Assembly (NCBI GenBank): GCA_003543795.1
Contig: DNBE01000042.1
Span: 1-6,457 of the forward strand
DNA from: Sutterella sp.
GTDB taxonomy: Bacteria > Pseudomonadota > Gammaproteobacteria > Burkholderiales > Burkholderiaceae_F
Direction of reading: 5' to 3'
Length of the DNA: 6,457 nucleotides
Shown: positions 1-5,755 of the stretch, piece by piece
Layout of the letters: each line of letters begins with the position of its first letter
Position numbering within the stretch: position 1 is the first letter of the stretch
Made by a program: the position numbers and the translations under genes
The notes under the pieces: model-generated
Databases searched by the model: none
Told to the model about the DNA's origin: nothing
Seen by the model: the letters and a program-made list of their open reading frames with translations, nothing else

Positions 1-163
1 TTACCCTTCAAGCGCTTTTAATCACAGACCGCAGAGTGCAGGACTAGGATGTACATCCTGCAGTGCCTATGTATTCTCAACCAACGTAGTTCGCCTTTCG
101 GCAAACTTAGGCTAGTCACCCAAGGCTTTCACAAGCCTTCGCCTTCAGGCGAGGGTGGTTGAC
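1..163 (+). mobile_element. Probable right end of an IS200/IS605-type (tnpB) element, truncated by the window edge
   Basis: This stretch has no convincing gene but is densely folded. A perfect stem pairs 122-128 with 133-139 around a 4-nt loop. It is followed by a stem of 137-143 with 148-154 (one G-U pair, loop TTCA) and then GGTGGTTGAC, ending near 163. Consecutive short hairpins closed by a GAGGGTGGTTGAC-like end resemble the subterminal hairpins and right ends of tnpB-bearing IS200/IS605 elements; this resemblance is from memory, not a search. Frame 2 stays open from base 2 to a TAG at 113-115 and could be the tail of a tnpB gene, but its residues show no recognisable motif. It could instead be a degraded remnant or an unrelated structured RNA. 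The element body would lie to the left of the window. Confidence 0.4.
37..163 (+). ncRNA. Candidate 3' part of an omega RNA (TnpB guide RNA scaffold)
   Basis: In IS200/IS605-type elements the TnpB guide RNA overlaps the end of tnpB and runs through the right end, with the guide starting just outside the element. Here the plus strand offers TGCAGGA (37-43) pairing with TCCTGCA (56-62), or alternatively a perfect palindrome at 46-59. A GCC-TTTC-GGC hairpin lies near 93-102, followed by the two adjoining hairpins at 122-154. The order and the TTGAC-like end fit an omega-RNA scaffold. If so, the guide would begin near 164. No promoter is visible, because it would lie in or before tnpB outside the window. 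This is an interpretation of folding only. Confidence 0.3.
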
Positions 164-192
164 CGTTTTCATCCTAGGGGTCGATGTCGATA

Positions 193-234
193 GTTTAAGG
201 CGCGAGAAGTTTTTTTACTTAACGCGCCTTAAAC
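193..234 (-). terminator. Perfect 12-bp hairpin downstream of tctA, probable transcription terminator
   Basis: GTTTAAGGCGCG at 193-204 pairs perfectly with CGCGCCTTAAAC at 223-234. The 18-nt loop holds a further AAGT/ACTT pairing around a T7 run. It lies 7 bp beyond the tctA stop codon on the minus strand. The classical run of T after the stem is absent on either strand, so it may work as a Rho-assisted terminator or 3'-end stabiliser, or as a bidirectional barrier towards the folded element at 1-163. Confidence 0.5.
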
Positions 235-241
235 GAAATTT

Positions 242-2224
242 TTAAAAAGGTCCTCTCGGCAGTTGTAAGAGTAAGAACTTCGAGAAGATGAGCCAAATCG
301 TAAAAAGCGTCGCGGGCGGCAAAATAACGAGCGCCCAAGAGACTTTTTTCGTGAGCATGTACATCAAAGCGTACAAAAAGACGAAGGACGCGGGATAAAA
401 GCCGATATAGATAATCCCGACAATCCAAAGCGCCATCACGGCAAAAATCGCCGTAAAGGGCGGCACGCCCGGCACCCGTTCCCAATTAATCGCGTCGAAT
501 TTCCCGGGGTGCGAAGCCCACTTAATCGTCCCGATAATAAGAGACAAGAAACTGAAAATGCCTAAGCCCGTGATGCAAATCTGCGGAATAAGGCGAGAAC
601 CCACCGCGTCCCAACGGGTCGCGCCCGGGAGCTCCAAGCTCGTGAAATACAAGAGAGCGGAAAGAAGTACGAAAATGAGAGACAAAACGACCGAAAGCCG
701 AATTTGATCGATCGGTTCACGCTCAACCGCTCCCAACTTCTTCTCACGATAGTACTGCCATCCGCAGTACAAGATGGACAAAATGGTCGCGACCATGAAA
801 AAGAGCGAAATTGGGCGCGTGAAAAAGAGCGTCCAATCGGTCGAAATCGAAAAAGCCTGCCGCAAATTGTCTTCGCACATGCTCCCTAAAAGAAGACCGA
901 TGACGACGGGCGCGAGCGGAAAACCGCCTTTATCGAGCAAAACACCCACGATACCCAAAAGGAAGAAAAGCCAGATATCAAAGGTCATGTTGTTGAGCGC
1001 AAAGCACCCGATCGCGCACATCAAAAGGACAATCGGCACCATCGCCCATTGCGGGCATTGCGTGATGCGAAGAAAGACTTTGCTGCCGATCCCGAGTTGA
1101 AGCCCCAGCATATAAAAGTGCGCGATGAAAAACATCACGAATAGCCCGTAAACGAGCATCGCGCTTTCTTTAAATAAAGCGGGTCCGGGCGGAATCGAAT
1201 GCACCATAAGGACGCCGAGTAGGACGGCGTCCGCGGCGCTACCCGGAATGCCGAGGCCTAACGTCGGAATTAAAGAGCCGCCCGCGCAGGCGTTATTGCC
1301 CGATTCGCTAGCGACCACACCGTCGGGGCACCCGTGCCCGAATTTTTCGGGGGTTTTGGAGTAGCGCTTAGCTTGGTCATAAGCTAAGAAGTTCGCGACC
1401 GACCCGCCTTCGCCGGGCAAGGCTCCGACGAACGCTCCGAAAAAGCTCGAGCGAAGGAGATTGACCCAGTTGGCGCGCAAAACTTTAAAAACCTTGCGGT
1501 AGGGAATCGAAAGCCTTTCGTTTTCGCCTGCGACTGCCTGACGAGCGCCTTGGCGCACGGTTTTAAGGCCCGAAAGAAGGCTAGGCATCGCAAAGAGGCC
1601 GACTAAGACGGGGAGAAGACTAAAGCCCGACATCAATTCCTCAAACCCGTAGGTAAAGCGAACGATGCCGCCCGTATTGTCGGTACCGACCATGGCCATC
1701 ATAAGGCCCAAAAAGCCGCTTACCATCCCTTTGGTGAAAGATTTGCCGCCCAAAGTCGCAATGAGGGTGAGCGAGAAAAAGACGAGCCCGAAAATTTCCC
1801 AAGGCCCGAACTTAAGACCGAATTCGGCAACGGGTTTAATGAAAAGGACGAGCGCGAGGCCGCCCAAAATGCCACCGAAAAAGCTCGCGAAAATACCGAT
1901 TCCGAGGGCTTCGCCCGCGCGACCGGCTTTTGCCATCGGGTAGCCGTCAAAAACCGTGCAAATGGAAGAAGGCGTCCCCGGAATGCCTAAGAGAATGCCT
2001 GAAATCTGGCCCCCCGAAAAACCGCCGACATATACGCCGATTAAGGTCGAGAGACCTTCAAGTGGCGACATCGAAAACGTGAACGGAAAGACGAGGACTA
2101 CGGCCATTAAGATGGTAAAACCCGGAATGGCCGCGGCGATAATGCCCGCGAGCGTTCCTAAAAAGGAATAAACCAAAACAGTCCAGGTAAAACTTTGTTG
2201 GGCTAGGGCAATCCAAAAATCCAT
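242..2224 (-). CDS. tctA: Tripartite tricarboxylate transporter permease, TctA-TctB fusion
   Basis: This 660-aa polytopic inner-membrane protein is the transport engine of a TTT system, which imports carboxylates delivered by a periplasmic TctC/Bug protein using an ion gradient. Residues 1-495 are TctA: IPGFT (33-37), GGFSGGQISGILLGIPGTPS (67-86), DGYPMAKAG (93-101), GALPGEGGS (267-275) and LGLGIPGSAAD (322-332) are the family's glycine/proline-rich signature loops. Residues 505-660 match TctB, a four-helix small subunit ending in a typical LPRG tail. TctA alone is about 500 aa and TctB about 150 aa, so the two are fused here. I chose the ATG at 2224, preceded by AAGAGAG and GAGA. An in-frame TTG at 2251 would add nine residues but lies against the T-rich tail of an upstream hairpin and has no Shine-Dalgarno. 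It is downstream of tctC in one operon. The substrate is not deducible. Confidence 0.93.
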   Translation of the reverse strand: MDFWIALAQQSFTWTVLVYSFLGTLAGIIAAAIPGFTILMAVVLVFPFTFSMSPLEGLSTLIGVYVGGFSGGQISGILLGIPGTPSSICTVFDGYPMAKAGRAGEALGIGIFASFFGGILGGLALVLFIKPVAEFGLKFGPWEIFGLVFFSLTLIATLGGKSFTKGMVSGFLGLMMAMVGTDNTGGIVRFTYGFEELMSGFSLLPVLVGLFAMPSLLSGLKTVRQGARQAVAGENERLSIPYRKVFKVLRANWVNLLRSSFFGAFVGALPGEGGSVANFLAYDQAKRYSKTPEKFGHGCPDGVVASESGNNACAGGSLIPTLGLGIPGSAADAVLLGVLMVHSIPPGPALFKESAMLVYGLFVMFFIAHFYMLGLQLGIGSKVFLRITQCPQWAMVPIVLLMCAIGCFALNNMTFDIWLFFLLGIVGVLLDKGGFPLAPVVIGLLLGSMCEDNLRQAFSISTDWTLFFTRPISLFFMVATILSILYCGWQYYREKKLGAVEREPIDQIRLSVVLSLIFVLLSALLYFTSLELPGATRWDAVGSRLIPQICITGLGIFSFLSLIIGTIKWASHPGKFDAINWERVPGVPPFTAIFAVMALWIVGIIYIGFYPASFVFLYALMYMLTKKVSWALVILPPATLFTIWLIFSKFLLLQLPRGPF

Positions 2225-2261
2225 TTTCTCGATATCTCTCTTGTCAGGCAAAAGAAAGGGA

Positions 2262-2304
2262 AAGCCGTTTGTCGCCGGGCGTTCACCCGTCAGACAAGCG
2301 GCTT
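2262..2304 (-). terminator. Intercistronic hairpin between tctC and tctA, likely partial terminator or attenuator
   Basis: Bases 2262-2273 pair with 2293-2304 over 12 positions with one G-U wobble. An inner CGGG/CCCG pairing (2276-2279 with 2286-2289) makes it a long stem. On the minus strand the stem is followed by TTTCCCTTTCTTTT, a pyrimidine-rich tail. It lies 27 bp beyond the tctC stop and ends about 37 bp before the tctA start. Hairpins in this position often let the binding protein be made in excess over the membrane subunit, through partial termination or protection of the upstream mRNA. That role is inferred. Confidence 0.55.
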
Positions 2305-2331
2305 ACCTAGAGTTCTAAGAACGAAGAAGCG

Positions 2332-3297
2332 TTACTTCTTGTCGTTAGCGAGGTAGTTCTTGTAGACCTTGTCGCTATCGGCTAAGTAGCTCTTCGTTTG
2401 CGCGACGTCCCGATAAGTCATGATGCTACCCATGTCGGTAATCTTCTTGACGACTTCGGGGTCGTTGCAAGCCGCACGATAGGCTGCCGCAATCTTTTGA
2501 ACGACGGCTTTGGGCGTCCCTTTAGGCGCGAGAATAAAGCGCGTAACGGTCGTCATGTTGCTCCAGCCGAGTTCTTTAAAGGTCGGTACGTTCGGAATCT
2601 GCTCGAGGCGATTCGTGTGCGCGACGACGAGTTCTTTAACGCGACCGTCTTTGACGTATTCGCGATCGGTCGGGTAGTCGCTCGCAAAGGTATCGACATG
2701 GCCGCCTAAAAGCGCCTTCATCTGCGCGCCCGTACCGTTAATGATGACGGTCTTGAAGTCTTTATCAAGGTCGACGCCCCAGTCTTTAGCCGTCACTTTC
2801 CAGAAAACGTAGCCCATGGAGCCGGGAGTCATCGTGACGACCGTTTTGCCCGGATGGGTTTTGACATACTGCTGCATTTCGCGAGCGGTGTTATAGGGAG
2901 CTTTGGCATTGACCGTCACGGTTAAAGGCGTCGTCGTTAACGTGCAGACGGGCTCGAAAGCTTCGAGACCGAAATTAACCATGCCCGTGTAGCGCGTCGT
3001 GAAGATGAATTCGTGGCCGCCCAAGATGGTGTAGCCGTCGGCTTTTTGGTTTTTAACGAAGGTCGAGCCTTTGGAGCCGCCCGCGCCGCCCATATTCATC
3101 GGGACGATCGTCTGGCCGAGTTCTTTTTCGGCGCGTTCGCTGATCACGCGAAATACAACGTCGGTTGCGCCGCCCGGGGCAAACGGAATGACCAATTTGA
3201 CTTCACGGTCCGGGTAAGCCGCTTGAGCGGCAGGCATGGCTAAAAAGCCTGTGAGGGCCGCGGTCAGGGCCGCGGCGAGAAATGTGCGTTTACGCAT
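2332..3297 (-). CDS. tctC: Tripartite tricarboxylate transporter substrate-binding protein, Bug family
   Basis: This 321-aa secreted protein is the periplasmic receptor that captures a small carboxylate or related ligand and hands it to TctAB. Residues 1-26 form a signal peptide: MRKR, an alanine-rich hydrophobic core and cleavage after AQA. The mature part begins AYPDREVKLVIPFAPGG. Family hallmarks are PGGATD (41-46, with the conserved Asp46), GQTIVPMNMGGAGG (61-74), ADGYTILGG (86-94), ALLGGHVD (195-202) and IPNVPTFKELG (234-244). The length fits the roughly 320-aa family norm. The start at 3297 is fixed by GGAGG five bases upstream and by the signal peptide; a longer reading from 3372 adds 25 unlikely residues. 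It is first in an operon with the TctA-TctB fusion. Bug ligands range widely (citrate, glutamate, aspartate, aromatic acids), so the substrate is open. Confidence 0.95.
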   Translation of the reverse strand: MRKRTFLAAALTAALTGFLAMPAAQAAYPDREVKLVIPFAPGGATDVVFRVISERAEKELGQTIVPMNMGGAGGSKGSTFVKNQKADGYTILGGHEFIFTTRYTGMVNFGLEAFEPVCTLTTTPLTVTVNAKAPYNTAREMQQYVKTHPGKTVVTMTPGSMGYVFWKVTAKDWGVDLDKDFKTVIINGTGAQMKALLGGHVDTFASDYPTDREYVKDGRVKELVVAHTNRLEQIPNVPTFKELGWSNMTTVTRFILAPKGTPKAVVQKIAAAYRAACNDPEVVKKITDMGSIMTYRDVAQTKSYLADSDKVYKNYLANDKK

Positions 3298-3302
3298 AAA
3301 AA

Positions 3303-3307
3303 CCTCC
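3303..3307 (-). promoter_or_regulatory. Ribosome binding site of tctC that decides its start
   Basis: The minus strand reads GGAGG, then TTTTT, then ATG. This is a perfect Shine-Dalgarno core at 5-nt spacing from the ATG at 3297, and it supports that start over the upstream in-frame candidate at 3372. Confidence 0.85.
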
Positions 3308-3469
3308 AAAAAAGGCGGTGATTTTTTAAATAAAGGCCGCAACGCCCGGGCCCGTGGGAAAAACCGTATCAAAAAGATACTTAAGTTGATGAAAGCATAC
3401 AGAAAATGAGATGCCTCGATAAAACAAAATCAAAGGGTTCTCGGCATAAGTAATTAGGGAGGAATACTA

Positions 3470-3498
3470 GATACACCGAAACGATGAGGTCGGGGCAA
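3470..3498 (-). promoter_or_regulatory. Candidate sigma-70 promoter for the tctC operon
   Basis: On the minus strand TTGCCC (3498-3493) is separated by 17 bases from TGTATC (3475-3470). This predicts a start near 3463 and a leader of about 165 nt before tctC. Both hexamers are imperfect, so this is a weak candidate. The leader also holds a short GTATC-A5-GATAC inverted repeat (3366-3380). Confidence 0.25.
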
Positions 3499-3521
3499 CC
3501 GAGGTGAGGCGCCGTTTTATT

Positions 3522-3544
3522 ACCAAAAAGTGTCGCTTTTAGGT
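3522..3544. repeat. 9-bp inverted repeat in the divergent spacer
   Basis: ACCAAAAAG (3522-3530) pairs with CTTTTAGGT (3536-3544) with one A-A mismatch across a TGTCG loop. It lies between the candidate tctC promoter and the FNR-type box. It could be an operator or a minor hairpin; no function is shown. Confidence 0.3.
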
Positions 3545-3573
3545 GAAAAATTCTCTAAAAATTAAAAGAAAAG

Positions 3574-3605
3574 GCTCATTTATTGATACATATCAAAAAA
3601 TGAGC
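3574..3605. promoter_or_regulatory. 32-bp near-perfect palindrome containing an FNR box
   Basis: The two 16-base halves are complementary except at one internal pair (3582/3597) and the central pair (3589/3590). The core, 3583-3596, reads TTGATACATATCAA and is an exact match to the FNR consensus TTGAT-N4-ATCAA used for oxygen-responsive control. GCTCATTT and AAATGAGC flank it and extend the symmetry, which a simple FNR site does not need, so a second factor may bind the outer arms. The centre (3589.5) lies about 60 bp before the likely start of the 118-aa gene, near a class I activator position. The divergent tctC operon is an alternative target. Confidence 0.65.
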
Positions 3606-3618
3606 TAATTGTATTTTA

Positions 3619-3635
3619 GGCTCACATTTTGAGCC
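3619..3635. promoter_or_regulatory. Second palindrome with GGCTCA/TGAGCC half-sites
   Basis: GGCTCA (3619-3624) and TGAGCC (3630-3635) form a perfect 6-bp inverted repeat around CATTT. The same half-site occurs at 3573-3578 (GGCTCA) and, with one change, at 3601-3606 (TGAGCT), flanking the FNR core. Four such half-sites in 63 bp just upstream of the -10 of the 118-aa gene look like repeated operators for one regulator. Confidence 0.45.
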
Positions 3636-3636
3636 A

Positions 3637-3642
3637 TATAAA
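3637..3642 (+). promoter_or_regulatory. Candidate -10 element for the 118-aa gene
   Basis: TATAAA lies just downstream of the second palindrome and predicts a start near 3649, with a leader of about 49 nt. No good -35 is found at 16-18 bp, as expected for an activator-dependent promoter. A second possible -10, CATAAT, lies at 3646-3651. Confidence 0.35.
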
Positions 3643-3683
3643 TGACATAATGCAAGTGGGGAAAAAGGCGAAGTGAAATTTTT

Positions 3684-3690
3684 AGAGGAG
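3684..3690 (+). promoter_or_regulatory. Ribosome binding site of the 118-aa gene
   Basis: AGAGGAG lies seven bases before the ATG at 3698 and is the best evidence for that start. It partly overlaps a small palindrome, AGAGCTCT (3689-3696). Confidence 0.75.
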
Positions 3691-3697
3691 AGCTCTA

Positions 3698-4054
3698 ATG
3701 GTCCTTGATTACAGGATTTTTATCAACGGCGGACAAAAGCAGTTCAAAAATAAAATCGCGCTTTTAGAAAAAGCCAATTACCCGACGACCGTCGACGGGT
3801 TGATTCGTCTCGGGCTAGACGAATCAAACGGCGAGAAGATTCTCGCTTTTATGAAAGAAATGGGTCTGCGTGAGCGCGAAACCTGCTCACTATTTGTCTT
3901 TATGTATATGAAAGCCGCTAACGTTAAAACGTATACCGCAAGACGCGCGTTAGTCGACTGGGTTACTAGAAAAGGGTTTGACGCGAAAATCCGTGAGTCG
4001 ATGAGCGCGTTAGCGGCGGAAATTTTAGAATCGGAAACGGGTCCTAAAAAGTAA
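3698..4054 (+). CDS. Hypothetical 118-aa protein, FNR-box-preceded orphan gene
   Basis: I do not recognise this protein. It starts MVLDYRIFINGG and ends ESETGPKK. It is soluble-looking, with no signal peptide or clear membrane segment, rich in Lys, Arg and Glu, and probably mostly helical from residue 15 on. There is a single cysteine (in RETCSLF) and no metal-binding cluster, Walker motif or clear helix-turn-helix. The ATG at 3698 has AGAGGAG at 3684-3690, seven bases upstream, and an in-frame stop TAA at 4052-4054. It stands alone: a private upstream region with an FNR-type box and palindromes, and a strong terminator 50 bp after the stop. This arrangement favours a real, regulated single-gene unit rather than a chance frame. 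Possible roles (regulatory partner, stress protein) are not supported by any motif. Confidence 0.75.
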   Translation: MVLDYRIFINGGQKQFKNKIALLEKANYPTTVDGLIRLGLDESNGEKILAFMKEMGLRERETCSLFVFMYMKAANVKTYTARRALVDWVTRKGFDAKIRESMSALAAEILESETGPKK

Positions 4055-4104
4055 AGCCCGAAAAAGTTTCGGTCGGTTGAAGGTCTTCGGGAAAAGGAAG
4101 GTAA

Positions 4105-4140
4105 AAAGGCGAGCGTTTTAAACGCTCGCCTTTGTGTTTT
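4105..4140 (+). terminator. Strong intrinsic terminator after the 118-aa gene
   Basis: AAAGGCGAGCGTTT (4105-4118) and AAACGCTCGCCTTT (4120-4133) are perfect complements around one central base, giving a stem of about 12 bp with a GC-rich middle, followed by TGTGTTTT. The A-rich 5' side means it can also work on the minus strand, against readthrough from hipA. Confidence 0.85.
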
Positions 4141-4150
4141 GAGAGTTAAG

Positions 4151-4168
4151 TTAAGGCTCGTGCCTTAA
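4151..4168. repeat. 7-bp inverted repeat between the convergent genes
   Basis: TTAAGGC and GCCTTAA flank a TCGT loop. No T-run follows on either strand. It lies between two terminator hairpins and may add to the transcription barrier, but nothing proves a role. Confidence 0.35.
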
Positions 4169-4201
4169 AAAAGGGGGTTAAAGCCGTAGGACGCGTTTTA
4201 A

Positions 4202-4230
4202 AGGTTTTGAGAGGGCATAAGCCAAAACCT
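4202..4230 (-). terminator. Probable terminator of hipA overlapping its stop codon
   Basis: AGGTTTTG (4202-4209) pairs perfectly with CAAAACCT (4223-4230) over a 13-nt loop. On the minus strand the stem begins inside the TAG stop of hipA and is followed by only a short T-rich tail (TTTAAAAC), so termination may be partial. The strong hairpin at 4105-4133 would back it up. Confidence 0.45.
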
Positions 4231-5398
4231 AAAAATCAAGCGGCTCGAAGGCTTTTTTCATGTTTTGGATTTCTTCGCTTGTGGCGCCCGCGTCAGACGC
4301 AAAGCGCGTCCAGTTAGCAGCCACGAATTGCGAAATTTCTAGCGCGCGGCGCTTAGCTTCCGTCTCTTTTAAATTGAAGTATTTGGCTTGGCGAATGGCT
4401 TCGCCCACGTCAGGTAAGTTACTTTCGGGCGTAACGCCCGTCGCGTGGGGGCGCCTCATAAAAGAAGCCGGAACGGGGGTGAGGCCGTACATGGGCGCCA
4501 AGCGCCAGCCGTAGGCATCTCGCAAGAACCCGATGTTATCGGGCGCGTCTCGCGTATTGCCGATCGCCATCGAAAACACCATTCTTGACCACAGTTCGGG
4601 TAAGTCCGTTTTGGCCCGAGAACCCGCGCGATTAATGATATCCGCGATATGAATATAGGAGACTTCGGATAAGTTTTCAGGGCCCAACAGCGCTTGGGCT
4701 GACGCAAAAGGAATGCGATTTTGGTGCGCGTCACGATCAAAACGCTCGGAAAGTAGCGCGTAGACGCCTCTAAAGTGAATCACACGCGAATCAATCGCGA
4801 AAATCCCTAAAGCGCGTGCCATTTGCAAAACGGCATGCTCAAAAACCACTAAATTGCGATGCAAATCGGGTTGGTTAAATTTTGAAATGACATTTAAATT
4901 ATTACTATTTAAAAAAGAGGCCTTGAAACGCTCGCCAGGCAGGGCACTTGTGGCCTCATAGAGTAAATCTATATCCTGAAAATGGAAGTCGGAAGCGATC
5001 AAACGCTCCATATCGGAGAAAATCGCGGGCGTTTTTTTAGCTGAAATGAGCGGTTTGACTTCAGTTGAGAAGGTTAACGCTCCGACTCGAAGTTCTTCTG
5101 TAGATTGAAGTAATAAGTCAATGATATTAAAGTCTTTTTTAGCGCCTTCAAGTTTTAGTTTACGGGCGGCTGCGCCCGGCATCAAATCCACTAAAAAGCC
5201 GAAACTCGGGTGCGCAATAGATGTGGTCGAGACTGCGTCCGAGAGAGGCAAATCGAAACTTAACGGATACCCCGTTTCAATCCAGTTTTCATCGTAGGAA
5301 AAATAGAGGTCTGATGCCTCGCGATCGATCGCAAGGCGCCCGACAGGAACAAAATTCCCTTTTGAATTCAGGTAGATAGATTTAATTTCACGAGCCAT
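4229..5398 (-). CDS. hipA: HipA-family protein, predicted catalytically dead (pseudokinase)
   Basis: Classical HipA is a Ser/Thr kinase toxin that phosphorylates an aminoacyl-tRNA synthetase and is held by HipB on DNA. This 389-aa protein has the whole fold. The N-terminal domain shows FSYDENWI (33-40) and RVGALTF (104-110). A P-loop-like SALPGERFKA spans 151-160, the likely ATP lysine is Lys173 (ISKF), the likely Glu is 187, and ERFDR is at 218-222. The catalytic segment is broken: where HipA has the pattern T-D-x-H-x-x-N, this protein reads NTRDAPDN (281-288), so the catalytic Asp is Arg283 and the His is Ala285, although Asn288 is kept. The Mg-binding Asp of the YD motif is Gly305 (APMYGL). 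The length is normal and the frame intact. The start lies one base after the hipB stop, indicating translational coupling. The loss of kinase activity is inferred from the motifs. Confidence 0.9.
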   Translation of the reverse strand: MAREIKSIYLNSKGNFVPVGRLAIDREASDLYFSYDENWIETGYPLSFDLPLSDAVSTTSIAHPSFGFLVDLMPGAAARKLKLEGAKKDFNIIDLLLQSTEELRVGALTFSTEVKPLISAKKTPAIFSDMERLIASDFHFQDIDLLYEATSALPGERFKASFLNSNNLNVISKFNQPDLHRNLVVFEHAVLQMARALGIFAIDSRVIHFRGVYALLSERFDRDAHQNRIPFASAQALLGPENLSEVSYIHIADIINRAGSRAKTDLPELWSRMVFSMAIGNTRDAPDNIGFLRDAYGWRLAPMYGLTPVPASFMRRPHATGVTPESNLPDVGEAIRQAKYFNLKETEAKRRALEISQFVAANWTRFASDAGATSEEIQNMKKAFEPLDF

Positions 5399-5399
5399 A

Positions 5400-5711
5400 T
5401 CAGAAGGACCGTTTCGGTGATCTCGCGCGTTGCGGAAGGCGCTCGTTTTCTATCTTAATCCCGCTTAAGTCATTGATTGGAGAGGCAATTTTGCCTAAAA
5501 GCGAGACGTCTAGGCCGATGGCCTGGATGACGCTTGCGACGTTACCGATCGCGACGCCGGGGTCGCCGGATTCGACTTTCGATAGGGTGTTGAGCGAAAC
5601 ACCGGCACGTTCTGCAACCTGATTTTGGGGGAGTCTGCGACGAAGTCGCGCCGTTTTTAAATTTGCGCCGAGCTCCTTAAGAGCCGTTTCGACAGAAAGG
5701 GAAGGTCTCAT
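5400..5711 (-). CDS. hipB: HipB-like XRE-family antitoxin/repressor
   Basis: This 103-aa DNA-binding protein is the expected partner and repressor of HipA. Residues 12-67 form a Cro/cI-type helix-turn-helix: QNQVAERAGV (29-38) is the second helix and SLNTLSKVESGD (39-50) the recognition helix and following turn. A basic tail, RLPQRARSPKRSF (91-103), ends the protein. Its TGA at 5402-5400 is one base from the hipA ATG. HipA has no good Shine-Dalgarno of its own, so the two are probably translationally coupled. The ATG at 5711 has only a weak GAG eight bases upstream; it is chosen because it gives a normal-length family member just after the promoter. It likely represses its own operon through the TTAAA-N4-TTTAA palindrome at the transcription start. 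Confidence 0.9.
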   Translation of the reverse strand: MRPSLSVETALKELGANLKTARLRRRLPQNQVAERAGVSLNTLSKVESGDPGVAIGNVASVIQAIGLDVSLLGKIASPINDLSGIKIENERLPQRARSPKRSF

Positions 5712-5733
5712 ATAAAACTCAATATAAAGGAAT

Positions 5734-5747
5734 TTAAATTGGTTTAA
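5734..5747. promoter_or_regulatory. Candidate HipB operator at the hipBA start site
   Basis: TTAAATTGGTTTAA is a perfect TTAAA-N4-TTTAA palindrome just downstream of the predicted transcription start near 5749, where a bound repressor would block initiation. A related TTAAA-N5-TTTAA with the same GGTTTAA half lies at 5867-5880. The region is AT-rich, so chance symmetry is possible. Confidence 0.4.
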
Positions 5748-5755
5748 TGCGCAAT

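Noticed and set aside
774..1100. 108-codon open frame on the plus strand inside tctA
   Set aside because: Antisense to a clear transporter gene, no family features, low-complexity basic composition typical of a shadow frame.
2225..2251. TTG-initiated 9-residue extension of TctA
   Set aside because: No Shine-Dalgarno precedes it and it abuts the T-rich tail of the intercistronic hairpin; the ATG at 2224 has AG-rich sequence before it and gives a normal TctA N-terminus.
2398..2709. 103-codon plus-strand frame inside tctC
   Set aside because: Antisense to conserved Bug-family coding sequence, with no ribosome binding site or domain features.
3298..3372. 25-residue extension of the TctC N-terminus
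   Set aside because: It would bury the signal peptide and skip the perfect GGAGG placed five bases before the ATG at 3297.
3484..3507. Seven-residue frame in the divergent spacer after GGAGGAA
   Set aside because: The GGAGG is about 18 bases from the ATG, too far to act as its ribosome binding site.
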